Part shown: positions 24,655 through 52,834 of the stretch, piece by piece
Layout: every line of letters begins with the position of its first letter
Numbering within the stretch: the first letter of the stretch is position 1
Origin: Macquaria australasica
Lineage: Eukaryota > Chordata > Actinopteri > Centrarchiformes > Percichthyidae
Direction of reading: 5' to 3'
Length of the DNA stretch: 64,000 nt
NCBI GenBank assembly: GCA_005408345.1
Contig: SEMN01000628.1
Span: 1-64,000, forward strand
Program-made: the position numbers and the translations under genes
The notes under the pieces: model-generated
What the model was told of the DNA's origin: nothing
What the model saw: only the letters and a program-made list of their open reading frames with translations
Database searches by the model: none

Positions 24655-27600
24655 CTGACCACCCTGTCACTTTGACAGCTTGGACCAGAGCATCTACAGT
24701 TAGTGTAGTGTGGAAACTGTTGTTGAATTGGGGCTGTAGTCCAGAAAAGAAGACTTGGATCCACTTCAGAACCGTATGTCGCTTTAATTCAAGCAAACTC
24801 CACTGTGAAAGCCATCTATTTCATACACTTCAAATTGAATAGAGTTAGTGTTTGACTGTAATACTGCGGTCTGCAGGTGAAACATAATGTATACTTAGTC
24901 CTAATTAGGAGAGAACAAAACATAAAACCACAAGATGGCAACAACAAAATAACTCCCATCTCATCAAAACTACTGAGACACAAGGGTTTAATATAAGTGG
25001 CATTAATGACACACATTAGGAGTTTGAGCCAATGATGAAGATGACTGGACCACGTTTGGCGGGGTCTGTTCCGGTCTGGGTCAGCTGGTGTTGACAGTCT
25101 GCAGATAAATCATACAGTGTGTGTTATGTAAGGAGTCTGAAGTCTTCAGATCTGGTTGCTGCCAGTCGTTCTCACAAAGATTTTTTTAAAACACGTTTGA
25201 TATTTGTCTTTGACCAATGACGATGTCACATGTGTGTCGCAGAGGGAGACGTACCTGTAAATAAACAGCTTTACCTGAAGTTAGCTTCCTACACACCTCT
25301 CCATCCAGGATCTGACCAGACTCTGAGCTTTTTTCCTTATTTTTTGGCCTTTTCAGCACAAATGTTGCTGCATATAAATGGTGCGAGCTGCTGGTTGGCG
25401 TCCATGTTTGAGCATGTGACAGTTGGCGTTCTTGCGGGATTTGCGGGATTCATCTACCTCCAGAGCTCCAGTGGTTACTGACCAGGTGTTCAGTGTGTTG
25501 TCTGGTGGATTTACTCAGTCATCAGGTTTATGCTCCTTCTTCACTGCTAAAGACTAAAACATCTGTGCAAGATAGTGGAAACAATCTTAAGGTATTGTTT
25601 GTCCAGTTTTTGTAGCTTTCAGCTCGTCTCCAGCTTTGTCCCAAGCTTTATGCTATTCATCCACAGTTCTGCATTCTGATTTTCCATAATAACACAATTA
25701 AGAACATCAAACAATTGAAGAAATTATCCTGGGTGAAAACGCCCTTTATGTCTGCTTCAAACAGTCTGTGACTTGATGTACACTAGGTCTGTATAAGCAT
25801 AGACATACTTTTTTTGGTAATGCTCTGTTTATTGGCTTTTAAAGAGAGAATGAACATAAACTCCTCAAGCAAAGTCAACACCATATGAACATGAAGACCT
25901 TTTAAACATAAGGAGGAAGGGAAAAGAAAAATAACCCAGGGGGAATTATAACTAGATGAATAAAATAACATACGTAGACATAAAGAATGGAGAGAAAAGA
26001 TTGCAGTGGAATTTGTCCACTTCTCAACAAATGTTTCCTTCTGGTTTTTCTAATTAAAAGTAATTCTCTCCATTAGATAAATATTACACCAGCTCAATCC
26101 ATTCATCAACTCCAGGCGTTTCTTTCTTCAGCCGTTTCTTAGTTAGAGATCTCTTACAAGCCAACACACATTTATCCTTCTTCCACTCAAGTTCCTCCAG
26201 TTTAACCAGGTACATCATCTCAAAACTAAAATGGATTTTGGTTTGAGAGACAGTTTCCAGGATGCTGTGAATGTTAGTCCAAAATGGAGCCACAGACTGA
26301 GGGACATCTCCAAAATATAGGAAAATGATTTGCGTCTCTGTTCCCACCAGATCTCCAGCGGTCCGTCTGATTTTAATGAGACTTCTTCTGGGCAGGGGTA
26401 CAGAAATAAAGACTAACATTCTTCCAGCTAAACTCTCTCCAAGATGGAGAGCTTGTTGTTTTTCACTGTTGTCCGAATATATGTCCCACCTCTTCTCCTG
26501 TGTGGTGATCAGTTTGCCTTCTGTTTCCTATTTTGTTTTAACGTGTGCGTGAATTTGTGTTTCTTTGTTGACTTGCTGAAGACTTGAGTATAATTCTGAA
26601 ATGGCCATAGGTTTCATTTCCTCTGGGGAAATGGCCAATTTTGTCCCCGTCACTTTTTAAACGCATTATTTGTTAAAAATGTTCAGAAAATAGCTTGCAC
26701 CAAGAAATGTTAACTAACAGATGAGAATGCTTTGAGAAAGGTTTCTCTGCACAATAAGAAAATATACAATGTAAATATAGAAGAAACAAATTGTCCAATG
26801 ATGCATGTGGATGACTGTTACTTGTGCGGTCGATGTTGTTGTGTGTTTTATGCTGAGTATTTTCCTATTGTCACTCTGTAGTAGCCTAGGCTATGCCCCT
26901 TTGATGAGCCGTTATGCAATTGTTTTCCCGACCCGCCGTAATGATCTACTCTGACCTCATACCAATCCGCCCATGACATTGCCTAAAATCGCATATGTTG
27001 AAGATTGTTTAAAAAATGTTTCTTCATCTGAGCCCTTATGTCCCCACCACTTTTCAACACAAAGTGACGCCCTTGAAATTTACTTTTTTAAGGTTCATCC
27101 TTATATGCCATCATAAATATTGAAGCAGCTCATTTTCCACTGTCACATTGTTCACATTTATACCATAATATATTCTCTAATTTGTCTAAAGTGTCTAAAT
27201 GCTCTTGATACTGCAAATTGAATTGGTCCTTAAGCTCTTGGACACTCCTTATTGTACCTTAACTTATGCTCTTTCCATCTAGCTTTATAATAATCATTAC
27301 TCTGGCCTTCCCCACATAAATGTCCCATTTGAAAATTAAGCTTGAAGCTTACCCAGAAGATGTCACCTACCTGAATGCATCAAATTGTCTTGCCTCATGT
27401 GCTGTATTGCCACATCGAATTTGACACTAAATATGATACAAAAAGCAGTTTATAGTTTGGGTGCATTTCTTCTCCATTGTTGGAGAGTACATTGTACAAA
27501 ACTATATCTAAGATGCTGTTCTGGGCTGTGTGACCTTCTTTGTGAGCAATAGAAGAAAATGATTCAGATCTGTTTTAATGTAATGTCTTATACACCAATG

Positions 27601-28707
27601 ATGGAAAGTACAACTGGTGTGTGTCACTGCTGTGTAACATACTGCGAGTTAGCAAACACCAATCTGTACTGCTCTGGAAAACATGTTAATATGATCCAAA
27701 CAATGTCACTGAGTTGCAAAATGGCTTCTACCGTGGACTTGACAAATCAGTATAAAAACTTTGTACAATGATTATGTTTGCTTGCTGTCGATGGTGTATA
27801 TTAAGAACCAGTTTTACATGGAGTTTGGCTCGATGTTCTTCCCACACAAGAGCGTCAGACAAATTCAGTCCCTAAAGACAGAGATCTTGGAATCTGGGAA
27901 ATGGGCCAATACTCCAGTCACTATTATTTACTGAGAATTCATTCATATCAGAAAGACTGACTCAAACACCAACTAATGCTGAGTGTGCTTTCATTTTTAG
28001 GGATATCACGCCAACATTGTCACCATCGATCACGTGACCCCTCTTCATGAAGCCTGCCTGTCAGGACACGTAGCCTGTGTCAGAGCATTGATAAATGCTG
28101 GAGCTAATGTACGTATTATTATCACCGCCAGTATTATATGTTAAACACATTAGCGCTGTCATGTTGTTGTACTGACTGCTCTGTATTGCTCACCTCCATG
28201 TGTGTGTCCAGGTGAATGCTGCTACCATTGATGGCGTCACTCCTCTGTACAACTGCTGTGCCTCTGGGAGTGTCGGTTGTATGGAACTGCTGCTGCAGAG
28301 TGGAGCACACACACACACGCCACACACACACTTCCCCTCGGCTCTGCATGAAGCCTGCAAGAGAGGTAAATACACAGAACAGGATCCCTGTGTGCAGTAT
28401 ATGACTGAAAGCTAGTTTATTAGTTTGTGTGTTTGTCCAGGCATCCATAAATCATGCACATCAAAACGCCACATCACCAGATTTTGGTGAATGAATCCCA
28501 CTTCTGAAACTGATCAGCTAAAGGCTGCTACAACATTTAGAGGTCAGGTGGTAATGTTTAACTACAGTAGAAAGGCCACGCCCTGGTGAGAACCTGATAA
28601 CAGAGAGCACAAAGGCACTGCTGAGTACGATGTCAAATTAAAAGCTGCAGGGGGAGTATAAGTTCTACTCTACAATTACACTTCAATTTAAACATGGATG
28701 TTTCATC

Positions 28708-28749
<42 letters not shown>

Positions 28750-31441
28750 TGTGCAGGTAATAGCCAGTGTGTAGAGTCCCTGCTGTCTCATGGAGCAGAT
28801 CCAGACTATAAAGTGTCCCACCTGGGCTCTCCTCTGTACATGAGCTGTCTACACCAACACACAGCCTGCTCAAAGATTCTGCTGCACAGAGGTGTGTATT
28901 GTTTACTGCAACCTGCCGTTTCAGCTTGGAGCACACCTGTGTTACCTCCTGCACTGGGAGTTTTATATGAACCGCCATTGTTTTGGTCCAGAAAATTAGA
29001 GGCTTTAGCCAATGTGCTCGAAGCTTTGCAAAGTTATTGTTGCAAAGTGGGCTCCGGTTCCCTGTCTGCAGTACTAACATTTCACATTGAAGGGAATGTT
29101 TTGATTCAGTGTTCTGATAGTTTCATCTGAAATAGAAATATTTCCCCAGTGCCTACTGTAGGGACCACGGGAACTCCACATATGAATTTGTTCATCGTGT
29201 GATGTAAACGAACTTTTATTTTGAAATTTAAGTTGTTACCGTAACACATTGATATCACTAACATTCCTGTTTTCACTAACCCTGACAAATAACTGAGAAA
29301 CACAGGTTATTTGTTATACTATGTCAGTGTTGTTTATCTGTATTTTGTCTTGTGTAACTTGATGTGCTTAATTCAATTCAATTCAGTTTTATTTATATAG
29401 CGCCATATCATAACAAAGTTATCTCAGGGCACTTTTTCGAGTAGAGCAAGTCTAGACCGACTCCAACAGTTCCCACCATGAGCAAGCACTATGCGACAGT
29501 GGCAAGGAAAAACTCCCTTTTAACAGGTAGAAACCTCGAGCAGAACCAGGCTCTAGGTGGGCGGTCATCTGCCTTGACTGGTTGGGTTGAGGGGGGGGGG
29601 GGGGGCAACATTATAATGCTTAGCCAAGATAGATGGTGTCAACAAATGCCCAGTTGGTTAATGAACTGCCCAGATGTTAAGATTTGAATGAAGTGACAAA
29701 TTAACTCTTTCAACTATGGACTATATAAGGTACATTTGAGCTCTTAGGATCATCACATCCAGTGAAATCCTGCGACCAAAGGGGGGATATGTAGGGACCA
29801 CGGGAACTCCACATATGAATTTGTTCGTTGTTATTAATTTAATTATTAATCAGTGTTCCAAATTAATAATTTAGTTAGTTAGTTTAGTTACTTGATTTAT
29901 GAGATTGATTTATTAATTAATTGGCTATCATTTTCCTTTCTTTAAGGGTGGTGCCCCGAGGTGAATTTAATACTATTTAAATTCTATTATTTAATGGAAA
30001 CACTGTTTACTCCTGATAGCCTGAAGTGAAGTGTAATCACTCCACTTCATCTTTTTGATACCAATTAATGTGTTACACTATATAATTTTGGTGCCTCTTT
30101 GAGGTTATTAATTATTGTCACATATTTTGGTATTCATAAAGCCATATAACCCCTACACTACAATGGTATTTTCGCTTATTGTGATGTCATTTCCTAGATT
30201 ATCTTAAAATGCTTCATATCCCTAAAATCTGTACAACCTGAGCTAAAAGGCTATTAGTCAGCAAACCACAATGACTGAAACTGTGTCATAAATTAAAACA
30301 GTTGCGCATTGTCACCACGTTTTGCACTGTCATCAACAAGTAACACAAGCGTACAACGTGATGCCATGAAAGACAGAAGCCTTAGCTTTCAGCTGCAAAA
30401 AAATGAATGCTCTAGCTATTATGGTTTTTATTTTACATCACTGTAAACAGGATTATGCAAACAATGACTAACTAACTATTCCAGATTACTGTATCCTTTC
30501 CAATGCTCTCGACCAGTGGTTCCCAACTTTTTTGGATTGTTTATGTGTGACCGCTCATCACAGGTTATGGCTTCTGAATTGTGAGCAGTGTAACCACAGA
30601 GCGATTTTCCTTCCAAGGTTTTTTTTTAATTTGAAGGATTTTTAGAGACCTGAAGAGGTGAAAGTATGCAGTATGTAACAAGAAGAATGCAAAGATTAGA
30701 GGAAAAAGATAAGGAAATTATACCTATCCTAATTTTGTGACCCCTCAGGATTATCTTGGGACCCCTTTGGGGATCTTGACGTGGTTAGGAACCACTACTC
30801 AGGTTTCATTACAGTATATTCTTCTAAACTGTGGTGCTGCGGCATAAAGGGTCCAATTCTACTCTGTTCCACTGCATAGAGGTCACATTCTGTGTGTGGT
30901 TGTCTTATATTCCATCTACACTATGACTACATTTATTTATTTATTATCATTTATTTATTATCATTTGCCTCTACTCTCCTCCTGCCCTTTCCTCTTCTCC
31001 TTGTCTTCTCTAGGAGCCAATGTTAATGTAGGCAGAGGAGGTGACAGTCCTCTGCATGCAGCTGTCAGGCAGGACAGTGCTGATCTGGTGTCAGTGTTGT
31101 TGGACTATGGCGCTGATGTCAACATCAAAGACAGTAACAATCAGCGACCTGTGGAGCTAGCACCTTCTGGTGGGAAAACACAACGGCTGCTGCTGACATT
31201 TGAAGGTATTGCATCATCCTCCATTGCAGTGATTCTCAATAATGATACATGGCACAACTTGAAATTCCAGCTATATCACATCAGTAAGACGAAATGTCTC
31301 TGTCTTTCTCCAGTTTCTCCGAGGAGTCTCTGCCAGTTGTGTCGTCTCCAGATCAGGAACCTGATTGGCGGATCCAGACTGAAGCTGCTCTCCCTCCTTC
31401 CTCTCCCTTCCCTGCTCACTCACTACCTGGAGCACACGTAG
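13829..31441 (+). CDS. asb5: Ankyrin repeat and SOCS box protein 5-like (complete, 7 exons, 305 aa)
   Basis: Predicted substrate receptor of an Elongin B/C-Cullin 5 ubiquitin ligase. Exons are 13829-13949, 19277-19356, 28001-28108, 28212-28365, 28757-28891, 31014-31205 and 31314-31441. All splice sites are GT-AG, and the phases join to 306 codons. After a 40-residue N-terminus come about six ankyrin repeats, e.g. SWADRSPLHEAASQGRLLAL, TIDHVTPLHEACLSGHVACV, TIDGVTPLYNCCASGS and GGDSPLHAAVRQDSADLV. The C-terminus is a SOCS box. Its BC-box is SLCQLCRLQI (residues 268-277) and its Cul5 box is LPLP (292-295). Exon 2, the TIDGVTPL repeat and the C-terminus fit ASB5 best, and ASB5 neighbours SPCS3 in human. 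Parts of repeats 5-6 (SHLGSPLY, GGDSPLHA, RPVEL) also resemble ASB9, so ASB5/9/11 membership is sure but the exact orthologue less so. In other ASB5 proteins a longer, hydrophobic first exon is known; this first exon is short and polar. Introns 1 and 2 carry large transposons. Confidence 0.85.
17167..18895 (+). mobile_element. Tc1-like transposon (dead), interrupted by a solo LTR
   Basis: The terminal inverted repeats share CCGATCAGCCATAACATTAT and lie next to TA dinucleotides (17165-17166 and 18896-18897), the expected target duplication. The transposase starts at 17315 (MGKRKDVSDFDKGQIEMARR). It has the paired helix-turn-helix region, GGGSVMLWAMFCWETLG around the second catalytic Asp, and FQQDNVPCHTAKMVQEWF. 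The end, GLVESMPQRVRAVLAAKGG, stops at about 18861. Several premature stops (for example at about 17451 and 17524) and a frameshift near 17668 kill it. A 555-bp solo LTR splits the catalytic domain. Without that insertion the element would be about 1.17 kb. It lies in asb5 intron 1. Confidence 0.93.
18079..18633. mobile_element. Solo LTR inserted in the Tc1 element
   Basis: The insertion starts TGTTGTG, ends GTGACA, and is flanked by the 5-bp direct repeat CTTGG (18074-18078 and 18634-18638). Removing it with one CTTGG restores the Tc1 codons ...V-L-T-W-P-P-N-S. Inside are three and a half copies of a 36-bp unit (about 18387-18530). TG...CA ends, the 5-bp duplication and the lack of internal genes identify a solo LTR left by LTR-LTR recombination. 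The superfamily is not determined. Confidence 0.88.
20480..24180 (-). mobile_element. hAT-type transposon remnant (minus strand)
   Basis: At about 21125-21262 the minus strand reads WSFSKLKLIKNYSRSS then ERLSGLALISI, the C-terminal hAT dimerisation region, with one in-frame stop between. Just upstream is DPAEWSSVLSDYSHRDSL, also typical of ZMYM-like hAT transposases; the catalytic core between them is missing. Further upstream lie exon-like blocks with good minus-strand splice sites (donors at 21494 and 21759; acceptors CTATAG|GTCC at about 21399 and CTTAG|GTCC at 21599). A 79-codon open frame at 23786-24025 may be part of its N-terminus. The outer ends are not clearly defined. Confidence 0.65.
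22340..23515. repeat. Unclassified interspersed repeat
   Basis: This block (GGACCCAAGTGTAGGACACG at the start; CAGGAGAACGGGC, TGATCTGGCGATGAGTGG and GGCAGGTGCGCTTGATTG later) has the flavour of LTR/UTR sequences that are common in fish genomes. The many overlapping open frames on the minus strand are due to purine/pyrimidine skew. I see no terminal repeats and cannot classify it. Confidence 0.3.
24623..24652. repeat. (AC)n microsatellite
   Basis: Pure AC dinucleotides immediately outside the right end of the foldback element. Confidence 0.9.
25780..26560 (-). mobile_element. L1-like LINE, 3' end fragment
   Basis: The minus-strand frame at 26084-26419 reads like the last part of an L1 ORF2: VPLPRRSLIKIRRT, FLYFGDVPQSVAPFW, FEMMYLVKLEELEWKKDK and KRSLTKKRLKKETPGVDEW. 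Related residues (EKRWDIYSDNSEKQQA) continue upstream to about 26540. A 3' UTR continues down to about 25780. It lies in asb5 intron 2. Confidence 0.7.
28711..28755. repeat. (TG)n microsatellite touching the asb5 exon 5 acceptor
   Basis: A TG tract of about 35 bp followed by GCGCGTGTGCAG. The tract takes the place of a pyrimidine tract immediately upstream of the exon starting at 28757. Confidence 0.9.
29157..30157 (+). mobile_element. LTR retrotransposon remnant
   Basis: The 3' LTR is 29790-30157 (368 bp; starts TGTAGGGACC, ends CCCTACA). It is preceded by the polypurine tract AAAGGGGGGATA (29778-29789), which sets plus orientation. The first ~36 bp of the same LTR are found at 29157-29192 as a truncated 5' LTR. 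The element is flanked by CTAC on both sides (29153-29156 and 30158-30161), a 4-bp target duplication. No gag or pol is left. A LINE-type repeat occupies part of the interior (29370-29600). It lies in asb5 intron 5. Confidence 0.75.
29370..29605 (-). mobile_element. LINE/SINE-type repeat with (AATTC)n tail
   Basis: It starts with AATTCAATTCAATTCA, then TTTTATTTATATAGCGCC, the reverse complement of the 3' hairpin and tail of L2/Rex-type LINEs. GCAAGGAAAAACTCCC and GAAACCTCGAGCAGAACC follow, words common in a widespread fish repeat. It ends in a G-run at about 29590-29604. The ORF crossing it is not a gene. Confidence 0.6.
30514..30798. mobile_element. Short hAT-like (Charlie-type) element
   Basis: The left end is CAGTGGTTCCCAAC and the right end GGTTAGGAACCACTA, an imperfect terminal inverted repeat of the CAGTGGTT type known for hAT elements. 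It is about 285 bp with no coding sequence. No convincing 8-bp duplication was found, so it is old or the ends are shifted. It lies in asb5 intron 5. Confidence 0.6.
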
Positions 31442-31875
31442 GCTGATGGGCACATATGCAGTATGGCAGTGAAAAGCAGCTACACTTAAGATGCCATTTC
31501 CTTAACATTTTAAATTTGGATGTGCCAAGCCCCTTATGTAACCACATCTAATGTTAACATATCACCACGATTTAAACTGTATGGTTGAGTCTGACTACAT
31601 CATTACAGTCAAGATGTACTCTGCTGCACACTGTGGTTCATAGTACATTGCCTTTGTGTTGCCATAATTGACACAATCTCTGTATATTTTAAATGTTTAT
31701 TCAACAGGACTTTTTCCCCTCTCAGATGATTGTCTGAATGATAGTGACAGCTGAAACAGACTTTGAACTCATTTTGGCTCTATATGTTGGAAAAGCACAA
31801 TATGTCATTTTGTGAATATTTATTTTCCATCGGCAAGTGCCGGCCTTCAAGTATCTGTGTGTATATGTAAATACC

Positions 31876-31881
31876 AATAAA
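31876..31881 (+). promoter_or_regulatory. asb5: Candidate asb5 polyadenylation signal
   Basis: AATAAA about 435 nt past the asb5 stop, the first good match downstream on this strand. Confidence 0.45.
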
Positions 31882-32879
31882 TGATCCATGGCATGACCTC
31901 AGTGACCTGTCCAGCAGTCTCAAAGCAGTGAGCATGGAGGAGGGTGACAGTAAAACAGTAAATGGGACCAGTGCACTGTTTAGTTGAATGCATCTCATTC
32001 TCTGTCATTAATTATCATCCCAGCCTTCCCCATGCACTCTTCACATTGTGTTGAAACTGACAGCAGAATTTACAGACATGTTCATGCTTTGTTTTTAATA
32101 TCATTCACTTCTCCACACTGTCTGTGTAGGTTATTCTTCATTATTTTATATTCAATTGTGTGTATATTCCAGTTGTCATTCACTGCTTGCTGTTACTTGC
32201 TTGTTGAGTTTGTCTCTCTACATTCCTGTATGAGGTAGGCGCTACAACAATGAGCCACAGCCCTTATAATAATTGAACCCACGTCACCTAACAAATGTAG
32301 CCTAGTTTGAAAAACCAGACAGACCTCTTGTTTCTCTTCACACCCAGTAAGACCTGCTGTAATATCCCTAAGTCCATGAACGAGCCCACAAAGCATATCA
32401 GAAAATGAAAGGACACAATATTTAAAAAGTGGATATTACGAAATGTACTGAAAATATTACAGTATCAGCGCCCAGAGGTGAGCTATTTAATGCCGCTACA
32501 GGCGTGTGCCTCCTAGCCGGGCACGGTGGGCAGAGCTACAGTGCGGGAGACTTACGCCGGAGCCGGATCAGTATCAGCAGTAACAGGGTCAGGGAGACAG
32601 ACTGTAAGAAGCGGACAGAGACAAGAACCGGAAAGGAGCGGTTTCCAACAGCCTGGTGAAATATAAAATATCATTTTAGCGGAAGGTCGCAGTCGTACCA
32701 CACTGCCTGTCGTCGAGTTAGTACCAGCCTTGTTCAAACTTGCAACATCAGCAGCTAACTAGTTAGGTTAGTTGTTAGCTGCCTGGCTATCCTGCCAGTC
32801 GCTTTGCCCTTGCTAGGAGCAGTAGCAGCTAGCCTAGCTTAGCTGTTGGCAGCCTGGCTACCCTGGAAGAGCTTCCAAG
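31882..32879. other. asb5-galnt7 intergenic region and galnt7 5' UTR
   Basis: From about 32460 to the galnt7 start the sequence becomes richer in CpG and holds the probable promoter and 5' UTR. A repeated GTTAGCTGCCTGGCTA / GTTGGCAGCCTGGCTA word is seen at about 32772 and 32843. I found no gene between the asb5 3' end and galnt7. Confidence 0.4.
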
Positions 32880-50169
<17,290 letters not shown>

Positions 50170-52030
50170 AGACTGGGAGCTTGGAGAGAAACATGGTGAC
50201 TGTATGAGGACGATACACACTGATTAACACACACCAAGAAACACATCCATACTATAAGTTTACAGAAATATCAATCTGAAACTGTCTTTTAAAGAAAAAC
50301 TGCTTTTGATATGAGCCAGGTACAACACAATGGAGTCCAAATGGTCAAATTTAAAGATACTGAGTATCGACTATTTACAGCTTCAACCCAAATCTCTTGG
50401 TATCAGCCAAAAGATGCCTTTGTCCAACTTAGGGTCATGCATTGTACAGACACATAGACACTCCAGATGGGCATGGAGCCTGAAGCTACTGGTCCTCAGA
50501 ATGACCTCTGACCTTCATTGTGTTTACACACTGTCTCTCTATCTGTTCTTTTGGGCTCTCAGGTCTTTTCTAAACCACTACACTGATTTATGAAATGAAT
50601 CGCATCAACTCCAACTATTGAACAGTCATGCTCTTATTAGACCTTTTCAGTCAACCATTCGCTCACTTACCAAAGAGTCCTTTTTATTGGTGGAGGATTC
50701 AATCGTATCATCAGTGTGTTGAAGCAGGAGAAGTGTTGGTCCATACGCTGGCTGCCATAACGCTTGCTTCTGTCTGTGAGTCAGGTTAAGATGGCTTTCA
50801 GGCTGGAATAGTAAGTGAAAAACAAAGCATTTATTGGATATATCAAAGAAAGAACACTCAGGTGAGCCAAATCTGTTTCCTAGCTGAGGAGGGGATGGAA
50901 AAGAGCAACCAGGTCCACATTTTTGAAAGTGTTGATGTGGTGGTGTCATGCTGATGTTCGTGAGTGTTAAAGTCCTGGCTTCTTTTCTGTATGTAAACAA
51001 TCAACATGTAAAAAATTACAACCTGTTAGCATTTTTCTGCTCTGTCCTGTTCGGTCATCTACTTCTTAAAGAGCCATTAGGTCAATGTCGCCTTGTCAGT
51101 CAAAATACATGAACCTTCCTCTGGGGCCAAACTAGACAAAGGTGGAGAGGCTGTCCTCAGATACCAGTAAGTAAAGCTCCTGCAGGCTAAAAAGGACACT
51201 GACATATTGAATTACACTTGTTTTTTCTTCACATTTACACTCCAGAGTGTAAAGTGTTTTTAGTATCCCCAATTAAAGGGCCACTTTTAGTTTGAAGCTA
51301 ATACAGAAATCCAACGGGCTAAATTTGGTTTATGAATGAGCAGAATGGAATTCACCACAGTGTATGTAAAAGCCTGAGCAGGACCAAAAATACAAATACA
51401 TGCTTGGGTCCTCCTACGTAAAGCTTCGTACAGCGTTAGCTTCTCTAAAGCATCTCAAGGTCCAGTCCCAGTGTGCCATGTCTGAAAACATCCCTCCTAG
51501 GATACTCTTTCAAATGCACAATAGCATGACTCGTCTTTATTTTCTTAACTGTGATTGGTTGCCATTTACTTCTATTGATTGCCATTGGCTTGAAAGACAC
51601 GGATGCTTTAGAGGAACCTAAAGGTTGTAAGGAGAGTGCATCTTTAAGAACAGTGATCTGACTGACCGAGGACTTATGAACTGCCTGCCTTACTGACAGT
51701 CTTGATGAGTAATTCAGTAGCTGACCAGTTAACTGTGACTTAGTAACTGCCTGTCTGAAAATGAAAAAACAAACCACTGGGTCGTTGGGGTGGGGAGTGT
51801 TACCAGTGAGAAATACTCAACTTATGGTGGGGAAAATGACAAATTTTGTTTGTTTGTGGAAGGGAAAGGGGGTTTGGTGTATGGATGATCATGTATGCAC
51901 TGTTTTGTACAATGTAAATAGATTTCTTTGTAAAGACGATCATGATGCATTTTTTGAAGGGCCTTGAATGATGTAAATATCTAACTTATAGCAGAGATTT
52001 AATATGGGCTGATCAGTGGGTGACTGAGCA

Positions 52031-52036
52031 AATAAA
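52031..52036 (+). promoter_or_regulatory. galnt7: Candidate galnt7 polyadenylation signal
   Basis: AATAAA about 1.86 kb past the galnt7 stop, followed by a T-rich stretch. It implies a 3' UTR of about 1.9 kb (50170-52055) without coding content. A second AATAAA at about 52181 is an alternative. Confidence 0.5.
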
Positions 52037-52059
52037 AGATCAGATTTTTACTACCATCA

Positions 52060-52834
52060 CCGTTCTCTCTTTGTTATTATTAGCATAACCCACCCTGATC
52101 TCTGACCAAACAATTGGCAGTTAGAGTTGCATTGTGGGTAATGTAGGCACAATGATTTGACAAGGATGAAGACTGCCTGGAATAAAGAGAAAACTTTTTG
52201 CTATGTTAACATGTTTACTTTGCTGGGCTAAAATTCCACTCATTCCCACAGTTTCCACTCTTCATACACATCCTGTATATAAAAATATAGCCATGCGCTT
52301 CATCTCTCACAATGTAACTAAGCAACGGGACATATACTTTTTCAGTTATGATGAGCTTCAAGTCAAAGTAAGAAACAAGTCTTCCATTGACTCCCAGGAA
52401 AAACAGAAGTGAAGGAACTTTAATCGCAATAAGGCCTACTTTTTCTTTCACACTGCACACAGTCAGTATATTTATATTAAATCAGGAAAGTGAGAGGCCG
52501 TGTTTTTTAAGACAAGAAAAAAACTGCAAACATCTCTAAAGCCTAACTGGTTACAGATTTCATACATTTACATCATTGTGAATTCAGAGCCGTGTAGATG
52601 AGATCTCTCGATCCGTTGAGTGACCCTTTACACGGCACTCGTGCATGTTCCTCATTGGTTGGCAACAGCAAAAACAAATGACGGAACACGGAAGTTAAGA
52701 TTGCGGGTTGGTTTCACCAGCAGTCAGGTTTACTGTAACGCAGAGTGAAACGTTTCCATTTTAATAATAACTTTAATTAGTTGTTGAGAGAAACAACGAC
52801 TGTCGGAGCTCTAGTAGGACTCAACAGCAAGGAA
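52060..52834. other. galnt7-saraf intergenic region and saraf 5' UTR
   Basis: About 0.8 kb separates the galnt7 3' end from the saraf start. The last ~250 bp contain several CpGs and probably the saraf promoter. The two genes are tandem, not divergent. No other feature is seen. Confidence 0.4.

Noticed and set aside
30896..31441. A 181-codon open frame
   Set aside because: It is asb5 exons 6 and 7 with upstream intron sequence and the 108-bp intron, not a separate gene.
13829..31441. Naming the ankyrin gene asb9 or asb11
   Set aside because: Repeats 5-6 do resemble ASB9, but exon 2, the SOCS-box end and the adjacency to spcs3 favour asb5.
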